Shown: positions 47,528 through 58,625 of the stretch, one piece after another
Numbering within the stretch: position 1 is the stretch's first letter
Layout of the letters: each line of letters opens with the position of its first letter
Assembly: GCA_964035575.1 (NCBI GenBank)
Contig: OZ037910.1
Span: 248,001-312,000, forward strand
DNA: 64,000 nt
DNA from: Rhynchopus sp. YZ270_cl-10
Taxonomy: Eukaryota > Euglenozoa > Diplonemea > Diplonemida > Diplonemidae
Reading direction: 5' to 3'
Made by a program: the position numbers and the translations under genes
The notes under the pieces: generated by a model
The model's database searches: none
Told to the model about the DNA's origin: nothing
The model's input: the letters and a program-made list of their open reading frames with translations, nothing else

Positions 47528-48100
47528 CCCTCAGCAGGCATACTTGTGGGAGGGGAGGGGGATGTGAGATAGGAAGAGAGGTGTGTATCCTGTTGTGATG
47601 TAGAGTAGGTTAGTTGGTGAGAGGAGGTTTCGGGGCTGATAAAATAAAGAGGAGTGGTTCGTGTGTGCGGTACATTGTCGTGAATAGACGAAGACACAGC
47701 ATAGCTCTTGGCAAATAAGGATGCAGCAGACCGTGATGTATTGTGATGCATTTTGCGTATTCCAATGGGCTCCCATCACAATACTGCCACCATTCTGTAG
47801 AGGGGGTGGACGATGAGCGACGCTATTCTTCAAGAAAATCATCAAAACTTCTGTCTTGTACCCATTAGGAGCTGCTGGCAGGAAGGGACGAACAAGACTG
47901 TAGTTATTTTGATGCAGACACACACCTCCAGACAGACCCATATACGATGCCAGCCATCCGGATGAAAACACAAAACAAAATAAGGGGGGGGGGTGGAAGG
48001 GGGCGCGATTTGCTTTTTTATAGAAGGTTTTTTTGTTTTTTTTTTTTTTTTTGTTTTTTTTTTTTGTTTTTTTGTTGTTGTTGTTGTTTGTATTGACGCA
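47528..48100 (-). other. 5' end of CR-like gene 8 and flank
   Basis: The start ATG at 47,541 and UTR-like sequence continue to about 47,655. The same alternative flank as at 20,430 follows (GTGGTTCGTGTGTGCGGTAC), and near 47,930-47,970 comes the CATCCGGATG segment shared with 20,120. G and T runs follow from 47,985. Confidence 0.5.
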
Positions 48101-48614
48101 TTGCTGTCAATGGTAGGATCAGTTTTGTACTAAAAACCACCGTCTTCCTGCGGTTCAGTAGTTATTATGTTGTTGACAAACTCGGTCATATCAGTGCAGG
48201 CACCCCGGAGGATGCGATGCACTATAATATTATCTTTTTTTTGTAGTTTCGACAATCACCTGTCCGAGGACGGGTTCTGTACACAAAAGTCGCCCGAAGG
48301 CTAATGAATTTCGAAGGTATAGATGCAGATCATCCTCAAACCCAAAGAAATTTTTGTTTTGTTTTGCTTTAAACGCAACTGGTCGATTATTATATTGTTG
48401 TGTTAACACATTGCTCAAGGCATCCACACCTAGCTAGTGTGCACGACGGTGAAGGAAATGAATTTGACTTGTGGTTTTACTTTTGTGGTTTTCACCGTTG
48501 TAAGCCAACGAAAAAAAAAAAAGAAAAAAAAAAAACCACAAAGTCATTCACTTCACCGTCGTACAACTAAGGTACATACTCAACAACGTTTTTTTTGTTT
48601 TTGTTTTGTGAAAA
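48100..48614. other. Spacer
   Basis: No gene is recognised. A TTTCGACAATCACC motif near 48,246 resembles an end of repeat X, with TCGCCCGAAGGCT near 48,289 also found at 52,828. A short inverted pair GTGCACGACGGTGAAG/CTTCACCGTCGTAC flanks a poly-A tract (48,438-48,568). Confidence 0.4.
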
Positions 48615-48829
48615 CATGGATGTACAAAGTACTTTTTTCCAGAAAGTAAAAAAAAGTAGAAAAATCCCAGTACTTGATACTTCAAGTACTTGACCTGTTT
48701 TTTTTTTTTTTTTTACTTGATTACTTTTTTTTTTGCATCAAGTACTTGATTCGGCAAAAAAATGGAAAAGTACTTGAATAAATTCAAGTACTTTTCCATT
48801 TTTTTTACTTTTTTTGCCAATTCAAGTAC

Positions 48830-51345
48830 CATGGATGTAGAAAGTACTTCACGTACTTTTTTTTGAAAAAAAAAAGTAAAAAAGTACGTGACGAAAAATA
48901 TAAAAAAAACGTACTTTTTTTTTTTTGAAAAAAAAAAAGTACTTTTTCACCCATTTGGGTATGGGTTCATATTTCGTGAAAATTTTAGTCACTAAAATTT
49001 TGTCCATTTTTCTGTATATCGCCCACCACAGAATGGGCGGATTCCGGAAATGCAAATGCGGGTGTTTTCGGGCATTTTTATGGCCGAAAACGCTCCATTA
49101 TTTTCGCGTACGTTGATTTTCACGTGAAAAAAAAAGTACTTTTTTTTTTTCAAAAAAAAAAAAGTACTTTTTTTTGTTTTTTTTTCGAAATCATGCTGCG
49201 TTTTCAGGCTCAGTTATCGTGCATAATCGCGTGTCATCGTGCGTCATCGTGCGTTATCGTGCGTCATCGCTCTGGTGCACTTTTTTAGGGGGCAATTGGG
49301 GGGTTTCGCAGCCACTCACCCTGCACCTTCCTCAGCTTGTCTCGTCGATGACGCACGATAACAACACGACAGGCTTCAACCGTGACGATCCTATTTTCCG
49401 GGTTTTTTCGGCTGGGGACCGGTTTTTTTCCCGCCCTTCTCGCGTCTTTTTTGTGTGATTTTTGTGCCCTTTTCCCGGGTTTTTGCGCTTTGCGCGGCCT
49501 CCCTGAAAAATTTGGGAAGCTGTCTTAAGCACTGTGAAAATTCGACCCAATTGAACACAATCTGGGTCATGTCTGGATGATGGGTGGAGGGATTTTAGAC
49601 CATATTAACACCCCCGATCAACTAATCATAAAGGGTGCGACTTGACCTCCGTAACCCTCTCACGGAGACGAGAGCGAGGTCGATGTCGCCATACGTCGGG
49701 GCGTCACGGTCTCATCCACACAAAGTATTTTTTTTTCGGGCTCCTCTGAGCCGCTGTGGACACCAAAAATGCAGTGGAGAAGGCGGGAAAAAAATGCGGG
49801 GAAAAAATCGAGTTCGCCCGAATCTGGGGACGGGGACGACATTTAGAGAAAGGCATGTGAACGCGATTTCACTTTATTTTAATAAGTGGTGGTTTCACGG
49901 GGTTGCACCACTAGGGCTGGGAGGGGGAGGGTGGAATCTGTGCGCACATGTTGGGAGGAAAAGTTACTTGTGTCTCTTTGTATCAAAGTTTAGTGTTGCA
50001 TTGAAGCATCCACACCATAGCACCATAGCACCATAGCACCATAGCACCATAGCACCATAGCACCATAGCACCATAGCACCATAGCACCATAGCACCATAG
50101 CACCATAGCACCATAGCACCATAGCACCATAGCACCATAGCACCATAGTACCATAGTACCATAGTACCATAGTACCATAGTACCATAGTACCATAGTACC
50201 ATAGTACCATAGTACCATAGTACCATAGTACCATAGTACCATAGTACCATAGTACCATAGTACCATAGTACCATAGTACCATAGTACCATAGTACCATAG
50301 TACCATAGTACCATAGTACCATAGTACCATAGTACCATAGTACCATAGTACCATAGTACCATAGTACCATAGTACCATAGTACCATAGTACCATAGTACC
50401 ATAGTACCATAGTACCATAGCACCATAGCACCATAGCACCATAGCACCATAGCACCATAGCACCATAGCACCATAGTACCATAGTACCATAGTACCATAG
50501 TACCATAGTACCATAGTACCATAGTACCATAGTACCATAGTACCATAGTACCATAGTACCATAGTACCATAGTACCATAGTACCATAGTACCATAGTACC
50601 ATAGTACCATAGTACCATAGTACCATAGTACCATAGTACCATAGTACCATAGTACCATAGTACCATAGTACCATAGTACCATAGTACCATAGTACCATAG
50701 TACCATAGTACCATAGTACCATAGTACCATAGTACCATAGTACCATAGTACCATAGTACCATAGTACCATAGTACCATAGTACCATAGTACCATAGTACC
50801 ATAGTACCATAGTACCATAGTACCATAGTACCATAGTACCATAGTACCATAGTACCATAGTACCATAGTACCATAGTACCATAGTACCATAGTACCATAG
50901 TACCATAGTACCATAGTACCATAGTACCATAGTACCATAGTACCATAGTACCATAGTACCATAGTACCATAGTACCATAGTACCATAGTACCATAGTACC
51001 ATAGTACCATAGTACCATAGTACCATAGTACCATAGTACCATAGTACCATAGTACCATAGTACCATAGTACCATAGTACCATAGTACCATAGTACCAGTG
51101 AAAACCAGTGAAACCACCACTAAAAAAACAAAAAAAGTGAAATCGTGTTGTCATCGTGTGTCATCGTGCGTCATCGTGCACAATCACGTGTTATCGCTCC
51201 CTACCCCGCAGCCCAGGAAACGCTGTATAATCACGTAAAAAAAGTAAAATTTTTTTTCAAAAAACGTCACGTACGTGAAGTATCACGTAACCCGATTTTT
51301 GGAAAAAAAGTACTTTTTTTTCGTCACGTACTTTCTACATCCATG
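48830..51345. mobile_element. CATGG-TIR element, inner copy
   Basis: Its ends are CATGGATGTAGAAAGTACTT and the complement ending 51,345, flanked by the 6-bp duplication AAGTAC (48,824-48,829 and 51,346-51,351). The interior has TCATCGTGCG repeats near both ends (49,215-49,275 and 51,143-51,190), a copy of the dispersed CCGGAAATGC repeat near 49,030, about 700 bp with no recognised gene, and the TACCATAG satellite. Confidence 0.75.
50013..51092. repeat. (YACCATAG) satellite, 135 units
   Basis: There are four pure blocks: 17 CACCATAG (50,013-50,148), 34 TACCATAG (to 50,420), 7 CACCATAG (to 50,476) and 77 TACCATAG (to 51,092). No other variant was seen. Open frames of up to 396 codons across it are artefacts of the 8-bp period. 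Confidence 0.95.
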
Positions 51346-51444
51346 AAGTACTTGATGCAACAAAAAAAGTAATCAAGTACAAAAAAAGTGAAAGTACTTG
51401 AAGGAAAAAAAGTACTTGAAGCAAGAAAAAAATATTTTTTTCTT

Positions 51445-53309
51445 GGGGAATAGTCAGATTTACCCTACCCTATTTTGAAAAAGTTCAGACTTGCCCTATG
51501 AAAAAGTTCAGACTTGCCCGAAAATAAGTTCAGACTTGCCCTAAAAACTTTTTTAGGGCAAGTCTGAACTTATTTTCGGGCAAGTCTGAACTTATTTTAG
51601 GGCAAACACTTTTTTAGGGCAAGTCTGAACTTATTTTCGGGTAAGTCTGAACTTATTTTAGGGTAAGTCTGAACTTATTTTAGGGCAACAAGTCAGGCCA
51701 CTTTGGCTGGGGCACTCTTGGGGCCCCACATGGTATGACTTGTTATATTGCCCTAAAATGCCTAACTGAGCCGGAGCCCAAAAATGATGCCAGAAACCAC
51801 CAGCCACCCGGAAAGGGTGAGCAGGCAGTCCACGTTGGGCCAGAACCGGTTACAAGGAAGCCGTGTTCTGGGGCAACGTGGGGCGCAAAGTTTTACAATT
51901 TTCATGCACGGGTGCTCCACAAATTACCAAGTATTCCTTCTTTGTTGAATTGAGAGAGAGTCAGTGTTTAGCTACCACGAGGGCGTGCTTAGAATTCCTT
52001 CGAGGCCGGCACAATTTTATTTATGTGGTCGGTTAAGACGAGCCTATGAAGAACAACGAGGTCATCGTTGAAAGGAGCGAACTCCCCTTCCCACAACATC
52101 TCTCACACTTCAACTCAGAATTCATACTTGGTTATTTGCTTTGTCCATACGCAATCAAATTGTCATGCTTTCAAGAGCATGCCTGGCCAAAATGCAACAA
52201 CGTGGGAAAAATCGTTGTTGTTCCAAAAGGCAACAAGACCACCCACAAGGGGTGTTGAATTGTGCACTGTCCGGGGGAGCGCAAAGTTTTTTCCCTGTAC
52301 ACAGTGGACACATCTTTATCACTTTGGTCCCACGGGGACACATTTGGATACTGCACGCATGCAGAAGTGCCAAACATGTCCGCACGTGGAGTGGAGTGTC
52401 CATCATGTTTTCCTGGTTTCCAAAAAGCAGTTTTCTTGCACTTACTATTTGCCCCGGTGTCTGGCAATAGAAGTGGCTAACATTGTAATGAGTAGCATAT
52501 ACATACCGTTGTGATCCAAATGAGTAAGGCGACCAACAAAGTCCTCTGGAATTTTTTGTTGTGTCGACAATCGCCGAGTAATCCCAGAGAATTAGGGTCT
52601 GGCCGAAGCCTTTTGTACTACGGAAGGTAGCAACCTTTCAGAGCAACTATTAGCAAGAAAAGAATCAGGTTTTGGAGGTTACAGTCCTCGTTTAAAAAGT
52701 TAAAGGTAGAGGTGGGGAAACTGTAGCTATAGAAATCGTTGTTGCAGTAGTGTAGACACCCGAGGGTGCACCACTATGCTTTCTTTGGTTGTATCGATCA
52801 CCTACAGAGGTAGGATGTACACAATGTCGCCCGAAGGCTTTGTACTTAATCGGTATTTTTTTTGTTACTACTACGTCGTGTACCAGGAGGAGTCGCGTTT
52901 GGGTACGTCTTTCTTCTGTTTTCTGTTTTCTGTACGGGTCTCGGTTCGCGGTGTAGTGCAGTGCGGCGCGAAAAGCTGCATACCATAGGTTGCTCATTTC
53001 ACTACCAGGACTCGAGTCGCGAATAGCAGAATCACAAGAATCGACACAGCAGAAAGTTCTGAAACGCAAAAACGACGACCGCCGGGCTCTGTGACCCAAG
53101 AGCTCCCAACTTGCCCTAAAAATAAGTTCAGACTTGCCCCAAAAAAGTTCAGACTTGCCCTAAAAAAAGTGTTTGCCCTAAAAATAAGTTCAGAATTGCC
53201 CCAAAAAAGTTCAGACTTGCCCTAAAAGTGTTTTTAGGGCAAGTCTGAACTTATTTGGGGCAAGTCTGAACTTTTTCAAAATAGGGTAGGGTAAATCTGA
53301 CTATTCCCC
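51445..53309. mobile_element. Element W with AGTCAGATTTACCC ends, carrying repeat X
   Basis: Inverted ends of about 50 bp start GGGGAATAGTCAGATTTACC and include GTTCAGACTTGCCC. Subterminal tandem copies of GTTCAGACTTGCCCTAAAA occur at 51,480-51,690 and 53,105-53,275. A full copy of repeat X occupies 51,769-52,785. It is nested in the outer CATGG element. A miniature relative is at 60,508-60,622. Confidence 0.7.
51769..52785. repeat. Dispersed repeat X, copy 2
   Basis: It aligns with 24,310-25,385 at high similarity with small indels. The plus-strand frame open in the other copy is shorter here. Confidence 0.75.
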
Positions 53310-53457
53310 TTTTTTCTTTTTTTTTTTTAAATCGATCAAGTACTTGAAGTACACCAAAAAAAGTGAAAAAAAGTAATCAAGTACTTTGTACATCCATGGA
53401 AAAGAAGAAAAAAGAAGAAAAAAAAAGAGAGAGGGAAAAGAGAAATGGTGCTTAGAA

Positions 53458-55618
53458 CATGGCTTCATAAATATATTCAATATTTTTTTTCACGTTTTTT
53501 TCAATATCAATATATTGATCAATATCACGTAGGAAATTTTCAATATATTGACACTTTTACCGTGTAAATTTCCCATTCAATATTTGCAAATATTGATCAA
53601 TATATTGATCAATATATTGACACTTTCCTTCACATAATGGTCTTGCGCCCCTTGGAAACTGGTTTCTGCACCTTCCAACCTCACAAAACTCGTGCACCAC
53701 ACATAAAAACATGCCCGAGTTGAGCCACAAAAAAATTGCCCCAATTTCCAGGACTGGTAATTGAACTTCGGACCAAAAAATGCAAAAAATATGGCGACCT
53801 GTGTGATACCAACTATGACAAAATTCCTCATATACCAGGGGACAAACGTTATCACAGCGAGGTTAGCTGGACACGTACGCTACTATTTGTCACCTTCGGG
53901 TTTTTGGGCTTTGCAGGCTCGTGTGCTTTATGTGGGTTGATCTGGTTGATAAACAGGCTCGTGGTTGTTCCTCGGTTTGTGTTGTTCGCCACTGTGAATC
54001 CCCCGAGGTGTGCTGCCTGGTAATGACTTCTCGAGTCTGCATTGCACTTCGCGGTTAGCTCTAAGGGAAGACACCCTTCTTCAGAAGCCAGGTAGAGAAT
54101 GCTGCCCCTTCCCCCTCTACACTGTCCGCGTAGATCCCTCCCACTATGATGCCACGCAGGCAAGTCGCTCCCCCGCGATGGCATTGGATGGCACGTGCGC
54201 GTTTACGAACTGAGCCATGATTGCCCTTAGAGTCCCACGGTAACACGTGCAAAATCATAGAGTTTTTTTGGCCGTTAAAAAGGCTGGGGCCGTTATAAAG
54301 AGGTCGCGTGATTCCGCCGAGCGGTTGTGTTGAACCCGCCTCCGTTCTCTTACGGTACGGAACACCCACCTCCTACCCTTTTGCATGAGCTCGATTGAGA
54401 TGCGTTTTAGCAGATCCTCTCATAAATCCATCCATCCACGTGTCTTTTTTTTTTTCAAACTGTATGTTTGCAACTCTCATAAAAAAGTAGCGCACCGTGC
54501 GCCTGTAGCGCGGCCAAAATTTGGTTTTGCGAATCCCAAACACTTTCTGCCAGCTCGTGTCGTTGATGAGCGAGAACGAACGGAACGGAACGAAATTGAT
54601 CGTAACACCTCGTAAACTTGCTAAAACACCTGAGTGGTCACAGAACACAACGCAGTGCATGGCTTTTGGGTTGTTTTTGCCCACAAAAGGGCCCCTGTGC
54701 GGCCTAGGCCTGGTTCTAACACCCCAGAATCGCGTTTCCCAGTCCACATAGCCGGGTATGGCCCAAAAAACCACCCAAAAAGGCGAAAATCTCTGTTTTT
54801 GGTGAAAAACGCCTGTTTTGTTAATAGGGTAGGAACGCACGTTTCTAAGGCATTTCCCACGTAAACTCGCGACACGAAAATAGGAATTAAAAACAAATCT
54901 CTCACAGATCTGATTTGGTGATCCGCATTTTTGAGGCCCAATCTTTCCAACGCCGAAAAAATCAGACACTTTGGCGCATTTTCGGGTGGGTGCACCAGGA
55001 GGGTACTGGGAGGGCAGCAACCTTAAAAACCTAAGCACAAGTGTTTAGGAATTACGAGCGGTAGGCCACAGCTCTGCCCTATAGTTTGGCTGTGATAATG
55101 TCCGATTTGTGGCACAATTTTTGAAATGTTGCGCACCATGGCTTCGACAGAAAAGTTTGACCCTTCGCCTCTCCACTCTGTGGCTGGCAGGGAGCTGAGA
55201 ATAAGCCGGGTCCCGGGTACTGTCCCAGTCTCAGGACCAGGACGGGTACTGGGTATTGGGTACAGTACCCAGTCCTAGTAGGGGACTGGGAATACCCCTC
55301 CATCCATGCCCCCACCCTCCCGCGCCCGGGTCCCTGACCCGCTTTCAGGAAGTTTCACAGCGTTTTCGACATATTGTGTCCCAGTCCCACTGAGAATAAC
55401 CGGGTCCCGGGTCCCCAAGTCTTATTCTCGCTATGGCCTCCCCTCAAGGAAAAAATCAGGCACTGCAACGTCAATATTCAATAATATGATCAATATTTCA
55501 ATATTATTGAAATATTGACAGTTTTCAGTCAATATTATTGACACTTTCAATATTCAATCAATAATATTCATCACCAAATCAATATATTGACGATATTCAA
55601 TATATTTATGAAGCCATG
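53458..55618. mobile_element. CATGG-TIR element, third copy
   Basis: TIR CATGGCTTCATAAATATATT lies at 53,458, with its complement ending at 55,618. The 6-bp duplication TTAGAA lies at 53,452-53,457 and 55,619-55,624. Both subterminal zones are rich in CAATATATTGAT palindromes. The middle holds two variant dispersed hairpin motifs (54,489 and 55,130), a stretch related in reverse to 20,205-20,250, and a GGGTACTGGG tract near 55,235. Open frames up to 221 codons show no recognisable domain. Confidence 0.8.
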
Positions 55619-55624
55619 TTAGAA

Positions 55625-57050
55625 GAAAAAAAAAAACGGTGTGGCATGTTTTGTCTCTCCTTGAGTGAACAAAATCCTTTTTTAAGCCAAAATCTTAAGT
55701 GGTTATTTTTTCTCACTTCTTTGTTGATTGTATTGGGGGGGAAAAGAAGGTAAAAACGTTGCGAAGTGGTGTGGGGGGGGTTTTTTTTTTCTCGTTAGTT
55801 CGAGGAACGGAGGGCGTAAGAAGGGGGAAAAGGTTTTTGTTTTTGAGTGAAGTTTTGATCGGTGCAAAACGCCTCTGCGACACAAAGCAGCACACTAAAT
55901 GAAAAAAAAATTTAAAAAGAAAGAGAAAAAAAGAAAAGAAAAGAAAAGTTTATAAGATGACCCTAAGCCTCTCATGCTTAGTCACCTTAACCATAAAAGA
56001 TAGAAGGCTGAATCTTGAATGATATGACTCACAAAAATCCGTTTTTCTCTTCGCATGCTAAAATCACCCAAGAAAAAAAAAAGGGAACAAATGACATTGA
56101 TAACGTTGCTGTAGATTGAAAAGGGAGTTTCTTCTTCGGAGGCACGGCAAAAATGCGCATTTTTGATATTTTTGATATTTTTGGCAGAATTTTTTGGGCG
56201 TTTTTGGCGTTTTTTAGGGGGGAAAAATAGTGAGGGGAGTTGGGTCCAGTCATAGGAAGTATAGAGAATTTTTGAAAAATTCTTCCATTGGAATAAGGGT
56301 TTGCGGGCCTTGCCCTCTGAGGTGTTAGAAGGTTTGCAGGTTTGCAGGTTTAAGGAGGCGAATCTGTGTGGATGAGGGTTGAGGGTGCTTAGATGGGGTA
56401 TGATACTGAGGTGCTTAAATGGTGGTTTTGTAGGTTACATAGTCACGAGACTGCCCTTGTATTAAAAGGGGGAAGAGGGGAGATGATAGGGGACAAGGCT
56501 ACCAATCCGACTTAAACCGACTCAGTAGGGTCAGGTCGGACCGACCCAAACCTACCCAGCAAAAAGGTCAAAAAATAGATGTCAATTTTGAGACACTTTT
56601 TTTCCACTTTTTTCCTTAGGGATTTTTCCAGGTACTTAGCGAAGCGTTAGGGCGACTTAAGTCCCTTGGCCCCAGCGCCCTATGGGGCGCCTCCTCGTCG
56701 GGCCGTTAGGGCCCTCCGGTGGCCAGGTTCTTTCTCTGGGCTTAGAGGCTCGAAGTTTCCCGTCAGATTGGAGCTGGTGTGCTTTATGAGGCTCGCTCGT
56801 CTAGATTGAGGCTCGCTCGTCCGGATTGGGCTAGCTCGTCCGCCTTCACACTCCAACCAGAGTATCGAACCCGTACGTACATAACGGAGATCCACGAGCC
56901 CACCCAAAGGCGGAGGGTCTAGCCGAAGCACGCCATTTCTTGAGCACGTTGGTAACACACGAAGTGCAATGGCGATAATGGAAAGATAGATGCCGGCATT
57001 GGTGAATTGCTGGAGTTCTGCACAGGAAGCTAGCATGACATAGAATCACT
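55625..57050. other. Intergenic, no gene seen
   Basis: It contains an AAACGCCTC motif near 55,868 that recurs at 59,088, 61,697 and 62,206. There is a short GAGGCTCGCTCGTC tandem near 56,787-56,845. Otherwise the sequence is featureless. Confidence 0.5.
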
Positions 57051-57054
57051 GTGT

Positions 57055-57700
57055 GAACAAAATGACCGTATTTTGGTTGAAAATTTGACTTGAAAATTTT
57101 TTTCATAATTTGCCCAATCGAAGGTTTTCCTTGGATTTTTTGGGCCATTTTATGACGTACCACGCCCGATTTTGGGCGAAAAAAAATATTTTTTTTTGGT
57201 CAAAAATCGCCTTGTATTACCACTGTATTGGTGTAGGCTTGTACACAGAAGTGTGTTTTGTGTAACCACAGATGGTCAAAACACCCGATTTTTGCATTTT
57301 TTTTGCATTTTTTGGTGCCCAAAGACCCACCTCAGTGGTCGAAATTTTCCCGAAAAAAAAAATTTTTTTTTTGAGATTTTTCGATTTTTTGACAAGGCGC
57401 TGGCCCATACAAAGTGCACTGGCGGTACAGAAAATGGCTGGGGAATAAACTCTAGATGCTCAAAACAGCCCAATTCATGCTTTTTTTGACTTTTTGGTCT
57501 CAGAAGGGTACCTAGGGTGTAGTGAGCAGGCCTCAAAAACACTTGTGAAAAAAAAAAAATTTTTTTTTTTTTTTGAGATTTTTTTTGACAAGGCGCTGGC
57601 CCATACAAACTGTACAGGGTGGGTATTTTATACACAAAATAGCCGTGGAATAAATTCTAGATGCTCAAAACATCAAAATTCTGGCTTTATTTGCATTTTT
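57055..57700. repeat. Dispersed repeat R, copy 2
   Basis: It matches 28,415-28,700 in its first part and 25,985-26,515 in its second, with one complete and one partial ~190-bp unit (GACAAGGCGCTGGCCCATAC near 57,389 and 57,589). Confidence 0.75.
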
Positions 57701-57777
57701 GGTGCAGACATGTGCAAAAAAAAAAATTTTTTTTTTGTGGGAAAAATTTTGTGACCACCTGATTTGCAAAAAACGGC

Positions 57778-57850
57778 AAACCCTCCCAACGCCTCCCAAC
57801 GCCCTCCCAACACCTCCCAACGCCTCCCAACACCTCCCAACACCCCTCCA
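57778..57850. repeat. CCTCCCAACRC minisatellite
   Basis: About seven units of 10-12 bp are present. A second cluster of the same unit is at 58,560-58,625 in the same orientation, and GTGGGAAAAATTTTGTGA recurs close to both clusters. Confidence 0.85.
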
Positions 57851-58031
57851 ATTTAGCCCGAATTTTGGGAATTTTTTTTTTTGAGGGTGTTCTGTACCCC
57901 CTTCTGGAGGGGGTTCCAGGGTGGGGTCCCGGTTCCAAAGTCAAACAAAAAAATAGTGGTGGAAATTTGGGAAAAATGTATTAATTTAGATGCCCCCAAG
58001 GGAAAATCCCGACCTCTGGTGCTGTACTGCT

Positions 58032-58406
58032 ACTGTGTACTGTGTACTGTGTACTGTGTACTGTGTACTGTGTACTGTGTACTGTGTACTGTGTACTGTG
58101 TACTGTGTACTGTGCCGAAATTGACCAAAAACGAGAACTGTACTGTACTGTACTGTACTGTACTGTACTGTACTGTACTGTACTGTACTGTACTGTACTG
58201 TACTGTACTGTACTGTACTGTACTGTACTGTACTGTACTGTACTGTACTGTACTGTACTGTACTGTACTGTACTGTACTGAACTCCCAATCCCCTGTGTA
58301 TACTGTGTATACTGTGTATACTGTGTATACTGTGTATACTGTGTATACTGTGTATACTGTGTATACTGTGTATACTGTGTATACTGTGTATACTGTGTAT
58401 ACTGTG
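58032..58406. repeat. Linked ACTGT, ACTGTGT and ACTGTGTAT microsatellites
   Basis: There are three arrays: 7-bp ACTGTGT (58,032-58,114, about 12 units), 5-bp ACTGT (58,137-58,280, about 29 units) and 9-bp ACTGTGTAT (58,294-58,406, about 12.5 units). The 22 bases between the first two (CCGAAATTGACCAAAAACGA plus GA) are the dispersed repeat's anchor in reverse, and the rest of that repeat follows at 58,438-58,512. Confidence 0.95.
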
Positions 58407-58625
58407 CAGTGTAAGAAAATTGATCACGTATGTACTCAGAACTTGTCCATTTCGGCAAATTGACCCCACCACAGCGAGGACGGATTCCGGAAATGACAAT
58501 GCAGGTGTTTAAAAACTTCACCAACGAGAAAAAGGCTCACGCCGGTGGGAAAAAAAGTGTCTCACCTCCCAACGCCCGCCAACGCCCCCCAACGCCTCCC
58601 AACACCTCCCAACACCTCCCAACAC

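Larger units (their letters stand above)
48615..53398. mobile_element. CATGG-TIR element, outer copy, disrupted by nested insertions
   Basis: The ends are CATGGATGTACAAAGTACTT and its complement (GTACTTTGTACATCCATG ending 53,398), flanked by GAAAA on both sides. After subtracting the two nested elements it would be only about 400 bp, made mostly of AAGTACTTGA palindromes, so it is MITE-like. Confidence 0.6.

Noticed and set aside
49964-51154. Open frames of 363-396 codons on the minus strand (repeating MVLWYYGT)
   Set aside because: They exist only because the 8-bp satellite has no stop in any frame; there is no start context or unique sequence.
54165-54230. Possible tRNA A-box (TGGCTCAGTTCG on the minus strand)
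   Set aside because: No matching B box or cloverleaf in the following 60 bases.
54373-55038. 221-codon minus-strand frame inside the third CATGG element
   Set aside because: It has no recognisable domain, low complexity in places, and crosses a dispersed hairpin motif; it is probably a chance frame.
58032-58406. CRISPR-like or telomere-like array
   Set aside because: Units are contiguous with no spacers, are internal, and differ in length; they are microsatellites.
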